A stretch of DNA of 64,000 nucleotides. Source: Tetrahymena elliotti 4EA (Eukaryota > Ciliophora > Oligohymenophorea > Hymenostomatida > Tetrahymenidae). This document shows positions 54,487-64,000 of this stretch, one piece after another. Position numbers and translations under genes: made by a program. Below the pieces are notes generated by a model. That model was given only the letters and a program-made list of their open reading frames with translations. It was not told the DNA's origin and ran no database searches. Where the stretch lies: contig JH720345.1 of the NCBI GenBank assembly GCA_000231825.2, positions 1-64,000 on the forward strand. Direction: 5' to 3'. The first letter of the stretch is position 1. Each line of letters opens with the position of its first letter.

Positions 54487-55040
54487 TTACTTTTGTTTCA
54501 AAAATAAATATAAAAAATTTTTTATAAAAATTAAAACCTGTTATCAAATTCATAATTTCTCTATTTGTTTTGTTTAAATATTTTTTTTTAAATTTTTAAG
54601 TAAATTATAAAATCAATTCAAATTTTGTTTTTTAATAAATTCAATTCCCAAAAATAATCATGAATAATTTATTTAAATGGATAAATAATAAAAATTGAAG
54701 TGTATTGATATGATGATACAAAATATATCACATTTAATTCAGTCATATTTTACAAGTTTAGTAACCCTTTAAATACATTAGATAATATTTATATTTTTCT
54801 TTAATTTAAATATAAATTAAAAAGAAAAGTTCATTTTAAAATTTGATAAAAATTGGATTGTATGTTAAATAAATAGTTAAAGATTATTTTAGCAGCTATA
54901 TCAATTGAGTTTTATTATTTATTATTTTATGTTATGATTAATAAGTTGAGTAAAATTAAAAAAAATAAATTAAATGCAAGGAATTTTTAAATTAATTAAA
55001 GTAAGGTTTTTTTTAAGTATTGTAATACATCTTAATAATA
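54487..55040. other. Convergent 3' flanks
   Basis: K+ channel 2 (+) and the Cys-rich membrane protein (-) end toward each other here, so both 3' untranslated regions should lie in this AT-rich stretch. No terminator-like structure is apparent. Confidence 0.6.
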
Positions 55041-58000
55041 TCAAATTTTAAGTGTTTTTCTAGGAGTGATCATAAGATTAGATATTTTTAGAGTGTGACT
55101 ATTTTAAAAGGTGCTCGATCTCCCAAGTTCTTTTAATGATATATCTAAATTATAAGTTAGGTCTTTATTATCATTATTATTTTTTCTTAATGATAAAAAT
55201 TTTCTAGTAATCATTTCTATGTTTATTAATAAGCTGTAGGAAATAAAGATTAAATTTATTATTTAGATTGTATCTTTATATTTTAAAAAGGTTTCCTAAT
55301 CAATCTTGTCTGAATAGATATATGTTAGAACAACAATTTGATAAATGAGTCCTATAACTTCATTCATAATTAAATAAATTAAGTCAATTATATGATTATT
55401 GTAAGGCTTGAAGTAAACAAAAAGTAGAGACATTATAAAAGAAATTATAACTAAAAGGAATAGACTTATTTTTAAGTCTAGAGTGCATATCAAAATTGCA
55501 ACTAAAATCTTTCTCATTTCTAAAAAAAGCCAAAAATGCTTATGGAATTTATTACTATTAGCTATTAAATTATTATTGATATATGAATCATTTTTATCTA
55601 TCAGCATATTCTAACTTTTTTTTATAACGATAAAGTAGCCAAATGTCATAAAAGATAGGGTAATTATTATAAAAAAGGCAAAAATAAGTATAGATATAGC
55701 AGATTAATCTTGTAATAGCTACTTGTTTAGTATTCTACCAAATATTTACATGTAGAAGTAGCTACTAAATATTCTGTAGTATTTTATGAATAAATTCCAA
55801 AAAATGTAATTATAATATTTTGATAGTAAAATATCTTGATTCTTTTTTGCAAGTACCTGTACCATTAATGAAAACAGTGCTATTATGAGAAATAAAACAA
55901 AGAAAAGATACAAACTATCTGCAGCTTACTAGGTAAAATGTGAATTAAATTTTATGACATTAAATAAAGTAGCTTCTTCTTCTTTTTAAACTTCGTTGTT
56001 TTGAGTAATATTTATATTTAGATAATTAAATATTGAAAAGTTAGCTAGCAATAACCTTACATTTGAAGAGACAATCCCAAAATTTCCTAGTTATTATAGA
56101 GTATAAATGTAGGCATCGCAGAATGGATGAAAATTCATTACTAAAAATGGTAAGCTGACTATATAATAAAGTTAAACTGAGTAATCTCCTAGCTATTAAA
56201 TTTATTGATTTGGTTGTAAGTCATCATTCCAGCATTACTCAGAATCTTATACACTTGAATACCCAGGTAAACAATTACATGTATGATCTTGTTCATTAAA
56301 TTATCTGGTTGTTGAGCTACAACTTTTACATTATTTACTACCTGTTCCGAAGCATTTATCGCAAGAATAATGACATGAAATATTTGAAACTGTGATTGAT
56401 TGGCAAACATTATTTTGAAGTAAGTCATCAGATTTCATGCATTTTAGACACGAAGTAGTTTTAGAAGGGTCATCACAGTATTAGCAATTTTATAAACTAC
56501 TAGGACATTCTGTACAAATAAGTTGTGCATTGCAATATGTTTAGTTTGGTTATGTTTTCCAGCATTCATTATTATATAAAAATAATCCAGGTTAGCATTA
56601 AATACAAATATTTAAAGAAGATGATTTACTATTGCAAAATTAGCAATTAGAAATAGTGGAATCTAGACATTTATTATTTGAATCGCAACATGTATTTTTT
56701 GGTTATTAATCATAGCAAACATTTTTATAAAAATAATTGCTCGAGGCACATTGCAAACAAAGACCTTGCTAATCTCTTTGCAAACATTTTCCAGAGCTTG
56801 TACATAAAAGTTAATTACAATTTGCTGCATCTGGTTTTTCTTGAAAACAATTCTACTCAAGCTAGTAAAGCCCGTTTTAGCAATTTATGCATGAAATTAA
56901 ATCTTTCTAGCAGCTTTAGCATAGTTTATTAGAACATGCTTAGCATATTTTGTTTTAATCACAAAATGTTCCATTAGGTTGTGTTTGATAACAAATTCCA
57001 TTAAAAAGATATGTATTCGTGGAACATTTTGTACATACACCTGATGAAACAGATGAGCAATCTTAGCAATTTGTATCTGTGCATGAAGTACAATTATTTT
57101 TACTATCACAAAAAGATTTTGGTGGCTTTTATGCTAAACAAGCATTCTTAAATAAATAGAAGGATTAATCACAGGCAACACAAGAATTCTATTGTTAGCT
57201 AGAGCACTATAAGCAGTTTTGGTCCTGACATTGATTTATACATTTATAGCTATTGTTATTTTATTTTTCACAATAGTAGTAGGGCTCATATTTGCTCTAA
57301 CAAGCATTATTAAATAAATATTACCCCTATTAGCATAAGGTACATTTAGATGCATCCGAGCATGTAAAACAAGAAGAGTCACATAAACTACAAATATTTG
57401 TGTTCAGATAAGTTCCATCACTACAAGGAGTAGACTGTGAAATACATTAATCTTTATTAAGAATTTCTGAAGGTGAATCACAGCTTTTTTCAAAGATAGC
57501 TATTCCTTGAGATAAAACAGAATTTACTATTGAGTAATACCAGACATAAAAGTTAATTGAAATGCTTTAATTCTCAATTATTGAATAGTTTCCAATTTAA
57601 AAACGAGGATTAGTGTATTCGAATGATACTTTATTTAACAAAACTGAAAATGCATTGTAGCCAGCAAATAAATTAACTTAACCTGTATTCATTTACTTTA
57701 TTTTATGATTCAATTAAAACACCTAGCTTAAAGATCTATTTTTGTTATTATCATTTAAAAAATAATCACAATATTATCCTTCTGTTGTAGGATTCATAAA
57801 GCATGGGTATTATGTAGAATTCTCAAATTTATTATAGTTTAATAAATCTGTTTGGATTTTTTCATAAGGATTTTCATTAATTTCAATAAAATTATATTAA
57901 ACTGACTAAAGAAGCAAAGAGCCAACCTATTAGCTAACTGTGATGCTAAATCCGCTTATGCTTTAGGCTGTGATTTCAAAATAAATACTAAATCTATCTT

Positions 58001-58586
58001 AAGCGAAGTTTGTATTCTGTGTTTAGTCTTAAGTTTAAAATCCAGTTAAAAAGGCTTACACTTTTTTTATTGACATACCTTATACCTGTGGTAGCATATA
58101 TTAAACATAGAAAGTGTAGTTATAAAAATCATTATTTTTCTCCATAATAACAGTTTATGTTTTTGTATCTGAAATGTAAAAATTTGGGTATGTATTTGTA
58201 TCAATAGCTAGATAGTTGATGAAAAGTCCATTCAAAATTGTTCCTTGAAAAACTTTTAAATCAATTTATAATTATTATTAGGTAGTTTTTTTTGTTAGGC
58301 TGAAGTTGATATACTTTTAGTCATACTGATTATCATATCTATTAATTCCTATCAAAACACTTGGTGCATTATTAAATGCGTTTTTGAATTAAAAAGTATT
58401 TGAATAAATTTTATCAGCTGTTTGAATTTCATTTATTTTAGCAAAATCTTTTAATTTATAAGCAAATCCGTATTGTATATTTGAAAGAGTATCTTGATAT
58501 ATTATGGTAGATTTCACGAATTGTATTAAATTCATAAATGAAGATAATAAAAGTAAAATTCTTATTTTTGAAATTTTTACTCTCAT
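55041..58586 (-). CDS. Cys-rich multi-TM surface protein
   Basis: A single uninterrupted frame of 1182 codons (1181 aa) from ATG 58586 to TGA 55041-55043. A signal peptide (IRILLLLSSFMNLIQF) precedes about 340 residues of extracellular sequence rich in Asn, Gln and aromatic residues. From about 370 to 775 are many repeats of C-x2-C and C-x4-7-C type, resembling furin-like or variant-surface Cys repeats: CSLCDSSCFTCSDASKCTLC, CQDQNCLQCSS, CTKCSTNTYLFNGIC. From about 885 the C-terminal third has six or more membrane spans (LFFVLFLIIALFSLMVQV, ILIFAFFIIITLSFM, LVIISFIMSLLFVYFKPY, LIYLIMNEVIGLIYQIVVL). The F-W-x-F motif before one span and FKPY after it parallel FWEF and FKAPY in the 2936-residue protein. 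No introns, unlike most neighbours. A cell-surface receptor or adhesion role is inferred. Confidence 0.85.
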
Positions 58587-60736
58587 CTTATTAAAAGGCA
58601 AAATATTTTCAAATAAAATGTATCAGAATAAATAAATATTATTTTATAAATTATTTTCTTATCTTGTTACCTCAAACTCTGAAAATTTAAATTGAGCTTT
58701 AGTTTTTCTTTTTTTGTTTGTAAAATTGAAATTTTAGTACCAATATTTAGATTATTAAAGTCCATGAATGACTGAATATTGATAAAACTATCTCATTTTC
58801 AAATCACTTACAGGTTAACCTGCTTTAATTTCAAAAGTGATACGTCGGAATAATTTTAAAATTGATTAATAATTACGTAGTTATCAATCACCAGATTAAT
58901 TTGATATATTTATGACTTTAAATAAGTGAAGAATAAATTGATTGATTTTAATCACTAGTTTTTTGTAAAAGATAGAAGTGATTTGTTTTACCTTACAATT
59001 TTTATGATGTCAATTTTGTTGGTTGTCTGTTATAATGAATTTTGTTTTTAACAAATCATAATGTGATATGTATCCTTAAGTTTTTTCAGTAATATAAAAA
59101 AATGTAACAATTTTTTATTGAGTAAAATAATAAGTGATAAAACCTGAAAAGTATTTACACTCGGTTTGTTTGTGAGAAATTAAGGTTTTTATAAAATATG
59201 TTTTATCTTCAGGTTTTGATCATACTCCAGTTATTATAAAGTCAAAAAGTGTATCTGTAACAAATTTAAAATTTATTAAATAAAATACTTTAGTTTATTA
59301 TATTATAAAAATTTTTTTTTCTTTTTCATGATTTTGCAAAAATGGTTGAGGATAAACTAAAAGCAATCGGTTCTATTGTAAATACCCTTATAGGTTGAGT
59401 CAGATAATTTTGCTTTATTTTGATAATAGGTTGTCACTTTATTTCTAACAATTTAAAACTATTACGGAAGAATGTTTGATTTTAATTTTATATAAACAAT
59501 AAAGTATTGTAAGTTAAAAAAATAAACTCAGACTTCATTAGTTAAATAATGATTAACTGGTAGTAATTCTCTGTAAATTAAAAAAATGTAGTTGTTTTTA
59601 TAATAGTTAATTAAAAATGATACTTGGATATGCTTGAAAATTGATATTTATTAATTACTCATTTAAAAATAAGATTTTTTTTAAACATGTTACATAGTAG
59701 TGTTGAAAAGACATTTGCAACACTATACTGATATTTTTCTTAGATAAAAGATAAATAAAATTTACATGAATCTTAAAGCTTACAAAAATTTGTATCAAAA
59801 ACCAATCCAATAGTTATTGTAAAGTATAATTAAACTTCCAGAAAAAAATAAAAAATACATATTATGAACAAATCAAGTTATGGAATTTGAAAAAGAGATT
59901 TGCTTAAGATTCTCAAATATTTTCTAGTTCTTAAACTTAAACGATATATTTCTTTTGTTTTTAAAAATGTTTTTATTAAAATAAATAAATTTTATTAAAT
60001 CAAGAAACTGCCATTTTTACCTGAACATTACTAGTAAAAAACATTTATATACTTTAATAAATTTATACCTTGTAAAAGTTAATAGCTTTTATGTAAAACA
60101 ATCAATCAAAATAAATAAAATAATATATTTCTATATTTTGATTCAAATTTGATTATTTTGTAAAATCTTAATAGGTAATTTCAAATTCTTATTTTAGCAA
60201 GAAATTAATTAAAAATACAATTTTTTATTAAATAAATCTTTATCTCTTTTTTCTTAGAAGGTTATAAATTAATTTTAATTATTCTAATTTTTTCCTCATT
60301 TTTTAAATGATTTGAGTTCAGGGTAATTATATTTTTGAATAATAATTAACATGAATGAAAATGATTTGATATGATGTATTGCTTTAAAATTTGTTGAAAA
60401 TTAAAAATAAAATTGAGCAACTTTATTTATAACTAATTAAGAACCAAGTATCATAAATATAGACACTTGAATTTTAACAAAAAATTTTTAAAAATTTTTT
60501 AGCATTTAACTTAATTAAAAAAGAAAATATTCATTCTTAATGAAATTTTAGTATTTTAAAAACATTTTTGAATATTTAAAAAATAATTATTTTCTTAATC
60601 AATCAATATTTTTCTATTACTTGGTAGTTTTTTTAATAAATAATTTGATTGATTTTTATTACATAATATACAATGCTTTTCTTATAATCTGTTTCTCAAT
60701 ATTTTGATATAATAAAAGATACTAAATAGCTAAGAG
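58587..60736. other. Long intergenic region
   Basis: About 2.1 kb between divergent genes. TGA is frequent in all frames. A tiny plus-strand frame at about 59342-59398 (MVEDKLKAIGSIVNTLIG, then TGA) has protein-like codons; joined across a possible GT..AG intron (59393-59431 region) it would encode only about 33 residues. No RNA gene or other motif recognised. Confidence 0.5.
58811..58822. repeat. 12-bp perfect palindrome
   Basis: CAGGTTAACCTG, a perfect palindrome with unusually high G+C for this intergenic region, about 225 bases upstream of the minus-strand gene that starts at 58586. It could be a protein-binding site; function is unknown. Confidence 0.5.
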
Positions 60737-61178
60737 ATGCAACAAGAAGATGTAGAAAACCGAAAGATTGACGTCGAAGACATGATTTCAGATGATCAAA
60801 GCAATTTAATGAACGAAAAGAGGGATTTGATGTAGTCAAGTGCACTTTAATTTGAATCTAGCTCAGATAGATATGATAAAAAAGATAAATAATATTAATC
60901 TAATAATTTAAATAATCCTTAAGATTATGAATATTTTTTTGATAACATTTTAACAATTAAGATCCCATTTACAAAAATAAAATTTGAAGTAACTTATTGC
61001 CAAACAAGCAAAACTATTTTAGGTAAAAAATTGTTTTTCTTTTGATTTTCAAGAGTAACAAATATTTAACTTTTTACTTATTTTTTATAAAAATATTCAA
61101 GGCGGAATCATGCTTTTTTTTATTCTTTATGTTTACTATATGCTTTATGTGGTAATAACAGAAACTAAAAAGCATTGA
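60737..61178 (+). CDS. Small single-TM protein
   Basis: Two exons (60737-61022, 61102-61178) joined across a 79-nt intron give 121 codons (120 aa). The first 80 residues are polar and acidic with Ser, Asp and Gln (VEDMISDDQSNLMNEKRD), followed by FDNILTIKIPFTKIKFEVTY. One hydrophobic span near the C-terminus (GGIMLFFILYVYYMLYVVI) is followed by a short TETKKH tail. The layout fits a tail-anchored or type II-like membrane protein. I do not recognise a family. The intron's phase and the clean TGA after the span support the model. Confidence 0.65.
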
Positions 61179-61886
61179 TAAAAGAATAATCTATTCGAGT
61201 TAATAAAAATAAGGATTTTTAAATTGAGTCTAAGAAAAAATTGCATAAATTATTAATGTAACAAACTAAATAATAGCTAATATCTATGTATAAATATAAG
61301 TAATTACCATAAATATAATGCTAAGAATTAGATATTTATCTGTTATTTGTAATAAATATTATTTTTAATATTAATTAATTTCTTTAGTTAATATTATTTA
61401 ACTTAAGTTTTGTTGAAAAAAAATAAATTTGATGGATTAAAAAAAATTTTTTTTATTTTTCATATATTTTAAATCAGGGGTAGTTCAGTAAAGAGATTTT
61501 GAATATTGTTAATTTATAAAAGTAGAATTATACTATCTTTTACTTTCCCATATCATATATAAAATCTAATAACTCTTCTCTAAATATCTCAATAAAACTA
61601 ATATTTATTTTCTATCTTTAGATATTATTATCAAAAAAGGTAATATTGACCATAAGTTAATGTATGTTATCTTTAAATATTAATAATTAAAAGTTAAAAA
61701 TGTAAATTTCATTTGAAACTATTAATCAAAGCTATTTTATTATGAAGTAAAAAAATAATTTTTCTAAAATATTGAAAATTTAATTTAAAAATACACTCCA
61801 TTTATCTATGATTTACTTTGGATATCTTTAACATTTAGAAATTTCTTAAAAAGTAAGCAAGTATTAATAATTAAAATTAAAAAGAG
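61179..61886. other. Intergenic region
   Basis: 0.7 kb of AT-rich sequence between two plus-strand genes; no motif seen. Confidence 0.6.
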
Positions 61887-62894
61887 ATGATTTCTGGCTA
61901 AAGCAAAATTTTAAGCGCTCTTCTCTTCCCAGGATAGGGTAGCTAGTTTGTAGGGATGGGTAAATATATTTTATAGGATAAATAGCATTAGGAGTGGTCA
62001 TAGAAATTAGTAAGTGAGTACTCTAATCTTATAGATAAAGATATGATCAAACTCATGCTTGAAGGGCCATAGGATTAACTAAACTTGACTGAAAATGCCC
62101 AGCCAGCTATTTTTATTAATTCATATATTTCCTTGCTAAAATTTATGAAAGAAAATAAAATTGAAGATATTACTTAAAGCTATACTCATGCTTTGGGTAA
62201 TTCAGTTGGTGAGTATAGCGCTCTGGTTACTGCATAAAGTATAAGACCTTATGATGCAGTAAGATTACTTTAAAAAAGAGGTCAATTAATGCAAACAGCT
62301 TGCTAAGGTAAAAAATGCGGAATGTTAGCTATTTTAACATAAGATATAAATATGATTTAAAATATGATTTAAAATTTAAAATAAACAACTTTTCAATCTG
62401 AGGTATTTCAAGTAGCAGTTTATGCTTCTAATAAATAGCTTATTCTAAGCGGTGAGCAAGCTCCTCTTAAGCAAATTTAATCAGATTTAAAGAAAAACTA
62501 CAGGATGGCAAGTGTATTTCTTTAAGTTTCAGCTGCTTTTCACTGCTCTCTTTTAACTCCTATTAAAGAGGATTTTAGAAAATGTTTATAAAACATTGAA
62601 ATAGAAAAACCCAATTTAAGAATTTTTAGAAATACAGACATGAAAGAATATTAAAGTAGAGAAGATATTATAGAGGGTTTAGTAGAATAATTAGATCACC
62701 CAGTATAATTCTAATAATGTTTTGAAAAAGTGCTAAATTTTGCTCTTAATTAAAATCATGAAAAATATGAGAAAATTCAATTTGTAGAGCTAGGAACTAC
62801 AGGACTACTATCCAAATTAGGAAAAGATATTTCTCAAGGATTTTTAAAAAGAGATGACATTAATGACATTATTTAATTTGTCAACGTTTATTGA
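61887..62894 (+). CDS. MCAT: Malonyl-CoA:ACP transacylase
   Basis: A single-exon frame of 336 codons (335 aa), a normal length for the family. It moves the malonyl group from malonyl-CoA to the acyl carrier protein for fatty-acid synthesis, in eukaryotes usually in mitochondria or plastids. Near the start is LLFPGQGSQFVGMGKY, the family's first signature. The nucleophile is Ser106 in GNSVGEYSAL (GHSLGE in most relatives; the His before Ser is Asn here, which is unusual). The catalytic His219 lies in SAAFHCSLL. A late ELGTTGLLSKL segment corresponds to the C-terminal cofactor region. The N-terminal extension is only about 14 residues, short for a targeting signal, so location is unsure. No introns. 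The start is the first ATG in frame. Confidence 0.92.
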
Positions 62895-63493
62895 TTAATC
62901 TATTTTTCAATCATAATAATAAGTATCAAGTAATAAATTAATTAAATAATAAATTTATTTTAAAATGATTTGTTTAAATATTTTATAATGATAATTATTG
63001 TAAGTAAGCAACAAATTTAATCAATTTTTGAATGGAATTTATCATTAAAATAATATATGGTAGAAATAATTAATTGAAAATATTTGCAATGGTTTTGAAA
63101 AATTAGCAAATATGTTATTTAGTCATAAGTAATTAACTAAAAATTAATATTTTTAAGAATAAGTTTCATTCATCATCATCATAATTTAATGATTATTTAA
63201 ATGATTTTTCAAATAAAGCAAGCAATGAAACAAACAAATAAATACACTGATTAATTTTTAATTTGTGAATTTATGTATCTTTAAATCATATATTTTTTGA
63301 TTAGTAAAACCTTTAAATATATTATTTTTTCATAGAGTTAATTGTTAATTAAGTAGGTGTAAAAAAAATTTAATACTGATTTTGATACAGATTTAAGCTC
63401 AGCAATAAAAAGAAGGAGTAAGTTCTTTAAATGACTAAGATAGTTTGATTATTTATATTCTAAAATATTAAAAGGTCTTCGAAGTAGGCAATT
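62895..63493. other. Intergenic region
   Basis: AT-rich spacer, with a short CATCATCATCAT run near 63172; no gene signal. Confidence 0.55.
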
Positions 63494-64000
63494 ATGAGCA
63501 AACAAATTAATGGAAATGTTATTGATAATAACGAAAATAATAGCATTTTGGGAAATAATTAAGATGGTGATATTGATTTTTAAGATTAAGAAGGGAATTA
63601 AAAGTTAGTGATAGAAGAAGACAATAATAATATAAAATAGGAGAAGACTTAACCAAACGATTAATTTTAAACAAATAAGTCTTCTTAGTAGATAAACAAT
63701 AATTATTCATATATGAGTAAATTACTTATTTATTACTTCCATTAAAAGATAGCATATTTATTCAGCAATAATTAGTGATGAAATATTTGCTTAATATTAA
63801 TATAAATAAAATATTTCAAGCATAAAAATATTCATAATGAATAAATAAAAAATAAAGTGATTTCAATAAATGTGTGTTTTTTAACATGTTAGGTAGTAGT
63901 GATAAATAATTCCTATAGAGTCAGTAAAATCTTTAATACTATGATAAATACGATTACAATGCTGATTAATAGCCTCCTTAAATGAAAAAAAATGTTGTTG
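63494..64000 (+). CDS. Partial gene at the right edge, unknown product
   Basis: Exon 1 (63494-63716) starts with an ATG and encodes an acidic, Asn/Asp/Gln-rich N-terminus (NVIDNNENNSILGNNQDGD). A 176-nt intron (63717-63892, GTAAAT...TGTTAG) leads to exon 2 from 63893, which reads SSDKQFLQSQQNLQYYDKYDYNADQQPPQ and runs off the window. All of this looks disordered and no domain is reached, so the product cannot be named. Confidence 0.55.

Noticed and set aside
56663..57109. Frames on both strands within the Cys-rich gene
   Set aside because: They are out-of-phase readings; the true minus-strand frame shows the regular Cys spacing.
1..64000. CRISPR array, insertion sequence or bacterial operon features
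   Set aside because: No direct repeats with unique spacers, no transposase, and a eukaryotic intron-bearing genome.
1..64000. tRNA, rRNA genes, chromosome-breakage sequence and telomeric repeats
   Set aside because: No tRNA-like box B or cloverleaf, no rRNA-like GC-rich block, no run of GGGGTT/CCCCAA and no copy of the Tetrahymena 15-base breakage motif was noticed by eye; a covariance-model scan would be decisive for RNAs.

Overview
The window is about 80% A+T and every convincing gene needs TAA and TAG read as glutamine with TGA as the only stop. Introns are short, AT-rich and GT..AG. This is the ciliate nuclear code (table 6), and gene style (Gln/Asn-rich linkers, cyclic-nucleotide-gated K+ channels, Cys-rich surface proteins) points to an oligohymenophorean such as Tetrahymena or a close relative; the species is an inference. 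A run of exactly 100 N shows this is a draft scaffold. Under the standard code almost every gene is shredded, so all gene models below were read by eye with the ciliate code, and exon lengths were checked to sum to a multiple of three.

Layout. 0.5-2.7 kb: broken leucine-rich-repeat-like gene (+). 3.7-6.9 kb: two small HGD-type protein kinase genes (-), one probably inactive, with two short tandem repeats nearby. 7.2-9.3 kb: fragmentary reading frames (-). 9.7-11.8 kb: a B-box zinc-finger protein and an uncharacterised protein (-). 12.2-19.8 kb: two head-to-tail genes (-) that together make one ferlin: N-terminal C2 domains in the first, the last C2 domains plus the C-terminal membrane anchor in the second. 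21.2-26.1 kb: K+ channel 1 (+). 26.4 kb: gap, followed by a decayed copy of part of the next gene. 28.0-37.7 kb: a 2936-residue receptor-like membrane protein (+). 38.5-42.0 kb: calpain (+). 42.6-43.6 kb: SPIN90/Ldb17-like protein (+). 44.0-48.3 kb: tandem cyclic-nucleotide-binding-domain protein (+). 49.1-54.5 kb: K+ channel 2 (+). 55.0-58.6 kb: 1181-residue Cys-rich membrane protein (-). 60.7-61.2 kb: small one-TM protein (+). 61.9-62.9 kb: malonyl-CoA:ACP transacylase (+). 63.5 kb to the edge: the start of a further gene (+).

Taken together the middle 40 kb is rich in membrane-signalling genes: two cyclic-nucleotide-gated-type K+ channels, a soluble tandem cNMP-binding protein, an EF-hand calpain, a C2-domain ferlin and two large surface proteins. 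A shared Ca2+/cyclic-nucleotide signalling theme is plausible, but ciliate genes do not generally form operons and co-function is inference. The most unusual designs are the zinc knuckle placed just after the cyclic-nucleotide domain in both K+ channels, the split ferlin, and the giant receptor-like protein with a partial pseudogene copy beside an assembly gap.
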